Shown here: positions 18,903 through 26,112 of the stretch, in pieces
Layout: each line of letters opens with the position of its first letter
Numbering within the stretch: the first letter of the stretch is position 1
Assembly: GCF_021147775.1 (NCBI RefSeq)
Contig: NZ_JAGTPK010000004.1
Coordinates: 62,001 to 126,000 of the forward strand
Source: Pseudomonas californiensis
GTDB lineage: Bacteria > Pseudomonadota > Gammaproteobacteria > Pseudomonadales > Pseudomonadaceae
Reading direction: 5' to 3'
DNA length: 64,000 nucleotides
Translations under genes and position numbers: made by a program
Notes under the pieces: model-generated
Told to the model about the DNA's origin: nothing
The model's database searches: none
The model's input: the letters and a program-made list of their open reading frames with translations, nothing else

Positions 18903-19645
18903 GACTGATTTCCACGATTCGGATGTTTGGCAGGGTAGTGCTCTAAAAAGGCGTACCGGACAATCGGTACCTCTGCAGCCAATCGGCTTGTCGGCAGTCT
19001 TCCGGCCCTCGTGGCTGACCGCGGAGCAGCGTCACTTCGCAAGGCAACCTTGATGCTGGTCGAGAGGCAGGGCAGGTCAGAGGTAAGCTTGGGGTGACGA
19101 GGGTGAAGTCACGGAACGTCTCTTCGAACGGACGGTGATCCGCAGCAGCTATCCTGCTGGCCGCAAGCTTAGCCTCGAAAGAACAGTGATGGAAGTCGCA
19201 AGAGTCTTGAAGGTGCCCCAAGGCATGCAGGAGGATTCCACACCCCATTGCAGGGTGCGGATTTCAACCGTGCTACCGGGCTGAAACGTGACACCGATTA
19301 CCTTCCGATGATTGAGTTGATCAGGACTCCTGGAAGGCTGCACAGGCAACTTGCCAAACCCTTACCGTGTCATAGCCCAACACGTTGGCCTGAGCAGGAA
19401 ATGACCTTGGCGATTTACAGGACTGGTCTGTAGAGCGCTGCGCGGCTGACGTCGCAACGTACACGGCTCAGGGTGTCGACACACTGCGACGCCTTCAGCA
19501 CCTTCTCATGCTGACAGCTGATAACTGAACAGTGGCTGTCCGGCGTCGCGTGAACGGGCTTGCTAATGGCAGTCCATCGTGCACAGCCTTTGCGCACAGG
19601 TTTATAGTGCGGTGTTTTGGGCAACTGATCCCGCGTGAGGTACAC
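18903..19645. other. 743-bp non-coding region between ccoN and the hydrolase gene
   Basis: No convincing coding frame is present on either strand; the frames that are open lack ribosome sites and family resemblance. It should hold the ccoN promoter on the minus strand and the promoter of the alpha/beta hydrolase on the plus strand. One Anr-like box is visible at 19050. I see no tRNA and no convincing small-RNA terminator. Confidence 0.5.
19050..19063 (-). promoter_or_regulatory. Candidate Anr box upstream of ccoN
   Basis: TTGATGCTGGTCGA matches the Pseudomonas Anr consensus TTGAT-N4-GTCAA at nine of ten fixed positions. It lies about 148 bases upstream of the ccoN start, farther than usual unless the transcript has a long leader. 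Anr is encoded 9 kb away on the same strand. I place low confidence on it because only one mismatch-containing site was found. Confidence 0.35.
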
Positions 19646-20335
19646 ATGAATCAGGAGCAACACTCCGCCAGGGCAATTGAGCAATGCGCACTGCTGGCGC
19701 AGGACAATGGCTGGTTATGGGTGGCCGCCAACCCGCAGTCCGGACATTCGCCGTTGACCCTGGTGTTGGCCCACGGCGCAGGTGCGCCAATGGACAGTGA
19801 GTTCATGAATGACATGGCTGCACATCTTGCGGCACAAGGCGTGAGTACGCTGCGTTTCGAGTTTCCATATATGGCGCAACGACGCGAGGGTGGCAGCAAG
19901 CGGCCGCCGGACAAACAGGAACGCCTGCTCGACTGCTGGCGTCAGGTATACGCGCAACTGCGTCCTATTGTTGAAGGGCGCCTGGCGATAGGCGGCAAAT
20001 CAATGGGTGGCAGGATGGCGAGTCTGCTCGCCGATGAGCTTGAGGTTGATGCACTGGTGTGCCTGGGCTACCCGTTTTATGCCGTGGGCAAACCGGAGAA
20101 GCCGCGCGTGGCGCATCTGGCAGAACTGCGCATCCGCAGCTTGATCGTGCAGGGTGAGCGTGATGCGCTGGGCAACCGCGAGGCAGTGGAAGGGTATGCG
20201 TTGTCTGACGCAATTCAGGTCCACTGGTTACCGACGGCCAACCATGACCTCAAACCTCTGAAGGTGTCCGGCGTGACTCATGATCAGTGCCTGTCTCGCT
20301 CCGCGATCAGGATTGCCGACTTTCTGAACGCCTGA
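19646..20335 (+). CDS. Alpha/beta-hydrolase fold protein (KANL3/Tex30-like family)
   Basis: This 229-residue cytoplasmic protein has the alpha/beta-hydrolase elements LVLAHGAGAPMDSEFM (oxyanion loop), the nucleophile elbow AIGGKSMGGRMAS with Ser near residue 118, VQGERDALG for the acid, and LPTANHDLKP for the histidine. This set fits the KANL3/Tex30-like dienelactone-hydrolase relatives. The substrate is unknown. The ATG at 19646 follows GAGG; a longer open frame upstream (from 19532) is not supported. It is monocistronic as far as visible. Confidence 0.8.
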   Translation: MNQEQHSARAIEQCALLAQDNGWLWVAANPQSGHSPLTLVLAHGAGAPMDSEFMNDMAAHLAAQGVSTLRFEFPYMAQRREGGSKRPPDKQERLLDCWRQVYAQLRPIVEGRLAIGGKSMGGRMASLLADELEVDALVCLGYPFYAVGKPEKPRVAHLAELRIRSLIVQGERDALGNREAVEGYALSDAIQVHWLPTANHDLKPLKVSGVTHDQCLSRSAIRIADFLNA

Positions 20336-20384
20336 ACGCCTGAGCGCGAGAGCGTCGCAGCCTTGCCGCAGGGTAGGGCTCGAG

Positions 20385-20843
20385 TTATCTGCCCTGCACG
20401 TCAAAGACACCGTCCGTCACGTCGAACGCCATCGCCGACATGCCAAAACTGAACTCACCCCGCAAACGCAAGGTTCTTGGATTGGCTTCTATCAGTGTCA
20501 GAACACCGGTCTGAAAATGCCCGGAGTGATAGATGACACTCTGTTTGGCACGCGTCTCGTTGAAGATCACCCTGATTCGGTCATGGCCGATGAGGTTGTG
20601 TGTGCCAAGCCGCAGGTCATGATCAAAGAACAGGCCGAAGCTGGTGCGCGCGTTACCCACCTTGCCGTCCGCGATCACTTTCCATACCCAGTGATCAGAC
20701 ACTTGAGACAATTCGGGACGCTCCGCCAGCCCTCCCAGCAACGACGTCATGACAAATGGCTTTTGGTTGACACGGGCTTCGAAACTGCCTTCACAGGAAG
20801 GATGGCGAGTAAAGCGCTTGGCAGGGGATTGGGTCGGGCGCAT
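20385..20843 (-). CDS. Conserved hypothetical protein
   Basis: I do not recognise a named family in this 152-residue protein. It has no signal peptide or membrane helix and looks like a single small beta-rich domain, with segments WVWKVIADGKVGNARTSFG, GTHNLIGHDRIRVIFNET, HSGHFQTGVLTL and FDVTDGVFDV. The ATG at 20843 has GAGAG eight bases upstream; a few codons farther upstream are also open. It follows the 981-residue Ig-repeat gene on the same strand, behind a terminator-like hairpin, so it may be the last gene of the island or part of the core genome. Confidence 0.6.
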   Translation of the reverse strand: MRPTQSPAKRFTRHPSCEGSFEARVNQKPFVMTSLLGGLAERPELSQVSDHWVWKVIADGKVGNARTSFGLFFDHDLRLGTHNLIGHDRIRVIFNETRAKQSVIYHSGHFQTGVLTLIEANPRTLRLRGEFSFGMSAMAFDVTDGVFDVQGR

Positions 20844-20899
20844 GTTGGGGCTCTCAAAACCGGAGGGCTGTACGTCTTGCACGCATACATGAAGGAGAA

Positions 20900-20924
20900 G
20901 GCGCTACGCGTGTCGCGTAACGCC
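20900..20924 (-). terminator. Terminator of the Ig-repeat operon
   Basis: On the minus strand, GGCGTTACGCG and CGCGTAGCGCC pair over 11 bases with one mismatch around a 3-base loop, followed by TTCTCCTTC. It lies 34 bases past the stop of the 981-residue gene. Confidence 0.65.
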
Positions 20925-20957
20925 CGGAGTTGTCTTGCCTGATTGCTCAGCCATGGC

Positions 20958-23903
20958 TTAGCGAATGGCGACGCCAAGACTGGCATTGTGATGGAGCAAT
21001 TTGAAGTCTTTGCCTGTGACCAGGTTTTTCACGAAGTACCACTTCCAGCCCAGCAGGTTCTGCGAGGCGACCGTCGAGGACCAGTAGTTACCATTGCCAA
21101 GCGGCCAGCGACTGCCGTATGCCGCATAGATTTCCTGTAGTTCATGGATGGACGGGATTCTCGCGCTTTTGCCGGACGCTGCGCTGGTCATCTGCGAAAA
21201 ACTGCCGCTGCCCAGCGCAAGGCAATGGATCACGCCGGTGACAGTCACTGTGTAGCTCTGGCTGGTCCCCAGAGCATCGGTGACAGTAATCAACGATGAG
21301 CCGTTGCCTCGTACGGTGGTCAGACCATTGCCGTCTACTTTGGCAACCAGCGGATTGCTCGATGCGTAACGGTAAGGTGCTTGTCCGCCCGTGGCCTGGC
21401 GTCGGACCGATGTGCCGGCTGGCAGGTTTGGCAGGAGATCGGGTGTGCTCGGGATCAGGTAGACCTTGCCGGTCAGCTTCGCAGGTGAGGTGTCGAACAC
21501 CAACTCCTGTTTGACCTTCAACCACAGCGGGGCGGACGTTTTTGCCACGCCTGCGCGGGTCACCGTGTAGTTCGCAGTCGCCGAACCACCCGCAGTCGCC
21601 ACGATCAATGCCTTGGGCACGGTGAACAGCAACTCACGTCCATTGCCGGCTTGCGGCGCTGTGTGATAACTCGATGCGCCCTGCCAACTGACCACCACAG
21701 AATCCTGTGCGCCCATTGCCGGGTAAGTGACGCGAACTGTCGCGCCGGAAGCCGGGATCAGCGATGGCACCACCACGCCGTCGGCACCGACGGTATCCAT
21801 GCGCGGCGCAGGCAATTCGCTCAGGCCAGCAACAATCTGCAGATTCAAGGTTGCGGAGGTCTGTACCGTACCGTTCGCGCGATTGATGGTGTACAGCACA
21901 CTTACACTCTGCCCGGCATTGGCCATTACCAGCGCGGCCGCAAAAACCACCTCCAGCGCCGCGCCTGCCTCGGCTTCGGTAATGGACTTCTCTTTGGTAT
22001 CGCTGCCCAGCGGCCCACGCCACTGCAACGTGACCCGATCGCCAGCCTTCAGATTGGCGCTCGCACCCACTACCACCGTCGCACCCTGCAGTGCGTCGGC
22101 CGGATCCAGCGTGCTGCCGTTGGCTTCCTTGATTTTGGGGGTTGGGAGTGGGGTGACCGTAGCTTCCCGAACACTGATCAGCAGCTTCGCTGATAACGCG
22201 GTTCTGTCTTGGCGCTGAATTTCATACCAAACCTCAACTGCGCCATTGACATTGGCGGCCACGTAGCTTTTGGGAACGCGAAAGACAACTTCACGATTGA
22301 CCGTGCCGCTATTGATTGTGGTGAAGGTGCTATAGGTTCCGCCCGATGCGCTACCATCCCAATGAATGACTACCTTGTCACCCTCGGCCATGCCCTGATA
22401 TGGCAAAACGCGAGCAGTTGCTTCGAGAACCACGTCTGAAGGATCGAGAACGCCTTCTGGACTGACCTTGTCAACGAGAGGCGCCGAAAGTGGCACACTG
22501 GTCCCGATGTCCACAAGCAATTGCAGGGCAGGAGATTTAAAGAACCCTTTGGTGAAAGTTTTTATCGTGTAGTACACCTCCAGCGAGCCACCTGCGAGCG
22601 CACTGACCTTGTCGTCAGGAATCAAAAAGCTGAGTGTTTTGCCAACATCGTCATTATTGAGATTTTTCACTTCTTCATGCAGGACGGTATCTCCGGTAAC
22701 GGCTTTGCCCATCCAGACCAAACTGACGTCATTGCCGTCTGCCATGAAGTAGTATGGGGGGACTTCTGCGATTACATTGTGCAGCGAAGGGTCCAATAAC
22801 CCGTTTATGGCCGTTGGAACGCGGGGCAGCTCAAGAAGCTGGATCTGTCCGAGAACAGCCAAGGGCAGGCTTTTGGAGCGCAGCAGCTCGCCAGAGTCCT
22901 TGACCACCGTGTATTTGAATGTGGCACGCCCTTGTGCAACCGGCTGGAATTGATCGTTCGGAATCAAAAACTCCACGAAACTGCCTGCGATCTGTACCTG
23001 TTTTGATACCGTGTATGATTCCAGCGGTATGCCTTCTGCCGTGTTGCGCTCCACAATGAAATTGAGGGTATCGCCGATGGCGATATTTGCATTGGAGAGG
23101 ACCAACGCCTGTACGTCGCCGCCCGCTAGTTTGTCCAGATCAAGCTTCATGTCTGGCGCTTGTGGGGCGATAGGGGCGGGTAGGCTTGAGTTGCCAGCTT
23201 CAACCTCTACAAAAGCTGGAAGAGAAAACCGAGACCAATTATTGACGACATCCCGGATTTCGTAGCGAACGATGATGTTTTCGGAATCGCCGGCTTCGAT
23301 AACGATTTTCTTATCGATGTTCACGACCACTGGTTTGCTTACCTGGTCGGCTGTCAGTGCCGGACACATGATCTCGATGCCTTGCCAATACACCGAAAGA
23401 ACATCGCCCTCGGTCATGTTTTCGTACGGTTGAACAGTGACTGAGACGTCTTCTGGGGCAGTAATGATACCCAATGGCAAAACGACAGGAATCTTAAGCT
23501 TTTCATTTTCGTACGGCGTAGCCGGATCAGGATCAAAACCGCCCGGAATGGACAACTTGACGGTGACCTTCTTGACGGGCGAATGCTCTTGGATATCGGA
23601 TGGAAAAGGCGTGAGCGTATATCTTACATCCACAATGCCTGTTTTGATCCAGCGCGTATCCACGTAAAGAGAAAATATCCCGTTGGTATTTGGCGCATCC
23701 GGAGAGTGAGTATAGGAGTCGATCACCTCATCATTCGCCCCCCAAAAAAGATCAATGCGATCCCTGGGTTTCAAACTGATAGGTCCGATAAGCACTTCGA
23801 TAGGTTTCGACGGATCAGTTACATCAATGTATCCGAGACCCTGTGGGTTATAGCTGAGCACCAGAGGGGGCATAAGTTTTTCTTGCAAGCGTGGCGTATT
23901 CAT
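20958..23903 (-). CDS. Modular Ig-like repeat protein with C-type-lectin-like tip
   Basis: This 981-residue protein is built of about seven Ig-like modules of 110-120 residues. Each ends in a strand pair of the type V-x-Y-x-I/V-x-R followed by S-x-x-L-x-V, and modules 3-7 begin with LPAP-like linkers and contain GD-x-V-x-x-x-W-x-G. Residues about 802-891 resemble a Big_2 domain (ASSNPLVAKVDGNGLTTVRG). The last ~90 residues contain IPSIHELQEIYAAYG, YWSST and a final GVAIR, as in Lcl/DUF1566 C-type-lectin-like folds of adhesins. No signal peptide, membrane anchor or beta-barrel is visible, so the export route is unclear. The ATG has AAGGATGAATA upstream. It is the second gene after the 609-residue relative, 46 bases away. 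Confidence 0.8.
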   Translation of the reverse strand: MNTPRLQEKLMPPLVLSYNPQGLGYIDVTDPSKPIEVLIGPISLKPRDRIDLFWGANDEVIDSYTHSPDAPNTNGIFSLYVDTRWIKTGIVDVRYTLTPFPSDIQEHSPVKKVTVKLSIPGGFDPDPATPYENEKLKIPVVLPLGIITAPEDVSVTVQPYENMTEGDVLSVYWQGIEIMCPALTADQVSKPVVVNIDKKIVIEAGDSENIIVRYEIRDVVNNWSRFSLPAFVEVEAGNSSLPAPIAPQAPDMKLDLDKLAGGDVQALVLSNANIAIGDTLNFIVERNTAEGIPLESYTVSKQVQIAGSFVEFLIPNDQFQPVAQGRATFKYTVVKDSGELLRSKSLPLAVLGQIQLLELPRVPTAINGLLDPSLHNVIAEVPPYYFMADGNDVSLVWMGKAVTGDTVLHEEVKNLNNDDVGKTLSFLIPDDKVSALAGGSLEVYYTIKTFTKGFFKSPALQLLVDIGTSVPLSAPLVDKVSPEGVLDPSDVVLEATARVLPYQGMAEGDKVVIHWDGSASGGTYSTFTTINSGTVNREVVFRVPKSYVAANVNGAVEVWYEIQRQDRTALSAKLLISVREATVTPLPTPKIKEANGSTLDPADALQGATVVVGASANLKAGDRVTLQWRGPLGSDTKEKSITEAEAGAALEVVFAAALVMANAGQSVSVLYTINRANGTVQTSATLNLQIVAGLSELPAPRMDTVGADGVVVPSLIPASGATVRVTYPAMGAQDSVVVSWQGASSYHTAPQAGNGRELLFTVPKALIVATAGGSATANYTVTRAGVAKTSAPLWLKVKQELVFDTSPAKLTGKVYLIPSTPDLLPNLPAGTSVRRQATGGQAPYRYASSNPLVAKVDGNGLTTVRGNGSSLITVTDALGTSQSYTVTVTGVIHCLALGSGSFSQMTSAASGKSARIPSIHELQEIYAAYGSRWPLGNGNYWSSTVASQNLLGWKWYFVKNLVTGKDFKLLHHNASLGVAIR

Positions 23904-23926
23904 TATTCATCCTTGTTTAATTGGAG

Positions 23927-23944
23927 GGTGGGGCAAGCCCCACC
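23927..23944 (-). other. Short palindromic hairpin between the two Ig-repeat genes
   Basis: GGTGGGGC and GCCCCACC pair perfectly over 8 bases with a 2-base loop. It sits between the stop of the 609-residue gene (23950) and the start of the 981-residue gene (23903). There is no U tract, so it may be an RNA-stability or partial-termination element rather than a terminator. Confidence 0.5.
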
Positions 23945-23949
23945 TTTAT

Positions 23950-25779
23950 TTAAATGCCGCAAATACCGCCCAGGCGCATGTCAACATAGGCATTGGTGCG
24001 TTTGGAATTCCCTTGGCCTGAATCGCTTCTGATCTGGAAACTTGCTTCGGTATGTCCATAGCAATGTTGATTAAGGATGGTACGTGGTACAAGCAGGGTG
24101 TAGCCGCTCTCCACCTCAGCCTCTGTGAATGTGCGCGACGTATGAACCCATTCGGATTTCTTGGTTCCGTCCACCAGTTCGTCATAGGCTTCATACGTGA
24201 AGACAATGACATGGCCTGGCTTTATATTGGCATAGGGTTTTATGAAGACGGGCGAGCCATGTTCACTGTTTTCCCGTGTGATGACATTGTTGGCTGCCAA
24301 TGATGTAAATTGTGGTGCGTCCGGGCCGTCTGGACCGCCAGGAAGTTCGTCTTTCGAACGTACGATAATGCCCTGATCCAACGAGATTGAAGTATTTGGG
24401 TTGTCGGCTAATGTAACGGTGTAATAAACCCTGATATCGTTGCCTGTGCCCACGGCTTTAAATTTTTCGTTGAGTGCTTTCAAAAGTAATGGGCGGCCTG
24501 CAGCAGCGTCGCTGTTTGTAATCATGTATGGCTGTTCAAGTACTGGTTGGCCTCCCCAATAAACAGTGATCAGTTGAGAAGGTCTGAAACTCGTGTTCCA
24601 GTTGATCAGCACAGTGGCATCTAGTTCGAAGTCATTTTCATCAATGACGTTGTCTTCGTTGCCAGGAGTGCTGCTTGCGCCTTTGATGGTGGGTTTGTCC
24701 AAAACGCCAGGGACAGGAAGTTCGATATTGACGTTGACGTCCAGCATCAATGACGTTCCCACGATCTGTCCGCTTCTTAGGACCTCATATTTGACTTGTC
24801 GAATACCATTCTGAGCCAGTTCAATTGTCGAATACTGGACGTCAAAAATCAGAATGAAAGGCTCGTCTATATCCCCGGTCTGGATAGGCGCTGGCCCAAG
24901 ACTTTGCGTCCCCCAGTGCAACAGGATCTCATCCCCTTCCTCAACAACATCCGACTTCGGGATCTTTACTTCGACGCTGGCCAGCGCGTCTGCATGATCA
25001 ATCATGCCATCATAACTGTCGATTACAGGGGCCGGTAAATCGGGGGTTACATCAGTCAGAAATAGCGGGATAGTAAATTTTTTCGACGGCGCAGACACAT
25101 TGCCCGCGCGGTCTGTGACTGTGTAATAAGTGGCGCCTGCTGGGCTTGGCAGACTTTTCAAAAATGTTTTCGTAAAAGGGATGTTAATAGCCTTGTTTTC
25201 ATCCTCTGAGCCATTCAATACCCATTCTGGACCCGGCACATCACCCCAGTACGTATTAATGGTGTCCCATTGCTCCAAACCTGAATAACCGTAAATACTA
25301 CCGATTAGGGTGTCTCCCATGTTACTCAGTTCATCTGCGGTCAGGCCGTCTTTGGCTTCGTCAGGGAAATCCATGAAGCCCAGTTGATGCGCTCCAGCAG
25401 GCGTTCGGTCAACCTGGATTATTGTAATATTAGATGAAAGATCAGTGCCGCTTGGAAAGCCAGTGACCACATAGTCAAGATTGTAACTTCCATCCGTGGT
25501 CAACTCTTCATCTACCGGGATGGTCATCTGTAGAACGGTGCCCTCCGGCAGTAAGGGATTAAGCCGCAACCGCTCCCCTATGTAACGCCCGTTCAGTCGT
25601 AACTGGTAAAAATCATTGAATTTGGCACCTTTCCATACCGGAAGCTCTACGGTTACGTCACTTTCCAGATCGCCTGTCTTGATAAGGCCATCTAATTCAT
25701 CAGCGACCGAAACAGCGGGTTTTTGGAGGCTAGGGTCGAGTTTTATGCTGCGAGTGTAAAGGTGGCGATTGCTGTCCAT
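23950..25779 (-). CDS. Five-module Ig-like repeat protein
   Basis: This 609-residue protein has about five Ig-like modules. Modules 1-2 (residues about 40-255, with VELPVWKGAKFNDFYQLRLNG, IQVDRTPAG and YYTVTDRAGNVS) match the 221-residue protein at 29331-29996. Modules 3-5 resemble those of the 981-residue protein (EEGDEILLHWG, VKYEVLRSGQIVGTS, LPGGP and LPVPG linkers). There is no signal peptide, lipobox or membrane helix. It is the first gene of a two-gene unit with the 981-residue protein. A conserved promoter-like element lies at 25894-25925, leaving a 114-base leader. Function is unknown; an adhesive or scaffold role is inferred only from the fold. Confidence 0.8.
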   Translation of the reverse strand: MDSNRHLYTRSIKLDPSLQKPAVSVADELDGLIKTGDLESDVTVELPVWKGAKFNDFYQLRLNGRYIGERLRLNPLLPEGTVLQMTIPVDEELTTDGSYNLDYVVTGFPSGTDLSSNITIIQVDRTPAGAHQLGFMDFPDEAKDGLTADELSNMGDTLIGSIYGYSGLEQWDTINTYWGDVPGPEWVLNGSEDENKAINIPFTKTFLKSLPSPAGATYYTVTDRAGNVSAPSKKFTIPLFLTDVTPDLPAPVIDSYDGMIDHADALASVEVKIPKSDVVEEGDEILLHWGTQSLGPAPIQTGDIDEPFILIFDVQYSTIELAQNGIRQVKYEVLRSGQIVGTSLMLDVNVNIELPVPGVLDKPTIKGASSTPGNEDNVIDENDFELDATVLINWNTSFRPSQLITVYWGGQPVLEQPYMITNSDAAAGRPLLLKALNEKFKAVGTGNDIRVYYTVTLADNPNTSISLDQGIIVRSKDELPGGPDGPDAPQFTSLAANNVITRENSEHGSPVFIKPYANIKPGHVIVFTYEAYDELVDGTKKSEWVHTSRTFTEAEVESGYTLLVPRTILNQHCYGHTEASFQIRSDSGQGNSKRTNAYVDMRLGGICGI

Positions 25780-25893
25780 GTTTGAATTCCTATACGGTAA
25801 GTTTTATGGCAGGCGATGGGCGCTGCATGAAAAATCGGGTGATATTTGAAAGGTTATGGATGTTGGACAAGCAGTTGAATGCTTGTCTGAAAA

Positions 25894-25925
25894 TCAACTA
25901 ATAGAAAAATTGGGGCGCTGTCAAT
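25894..25925 (-). promoter_or_regulatory. Conserved promoter-like element, copy 1
   Basis: On the minus strand the element reads ATTGACAG, 15 bases, ATTAGTTGA. The ends are identical to the copy at 30104-30135 and the spacer length is the same, while the spacer sequence differs. TTGACA looks like a -35 box. It lies 114 bases upstream of the 609-residue gene. A protein-binding site is the alternative reading. Confidence 0.6.
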
Positions 25926-25960
25926 AGGGGGTGTAAGGTTTTTTTTGGCAAAAAAAATTA

Positions 25961-25972
25961 TGCCGCGCGGCA
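25961..25972. repeat. 12-bp perfect palindrome in the AT-rich region
   Basis: TGCCGCGCGGCA is its own reverse complement and is an isolated GC-rich block within a run of A and T. It lies about 140 bases upstream of the autotransporter start, where a regulator could bind. No second copy was noticed in the window. Confidence 0.5.
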
Positions 25973-26112
25973 AAAATATTTAATCTTATGACCGTAAGAA
26001 AAGTTTCACGGTTGTTTAGGAAGCGGACTACTTTTTTGTTTTGTTTTTTGCGTTTTTTTAGGTGTTATTGATTTGAGAATAGTGACTCTTTTGATTGAAG
26101 GAGTTTCTTATT

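Larger units (their letters stand above)
25780..26112. other. AT-rich divergent intergenic region
   Basis: This 333-base stretch separates the Ig-repeat operon (minus) from the autotransporter (plus) and is much richer in A and T than its surroundings, with long T and A runs at about 25939-25959 and 26030-26058. It contains the shared promoter-like element at 25894-25925 and a perfect 12-base palindrome TGCCGCGCGGCA at 25961-25972. AT-rich DNA of this kind is a usual target of MvaT/H-NS-type silencers in Pseudomonas. Confidence 0.6.

Noticed and set aside
17748-18908. Open frame of 386 codons on the plus strand opposite ccoN
   Set aside because: Antisense to a clear ccoN; His/Gln/Arg-rich translation without any recognisable motif.
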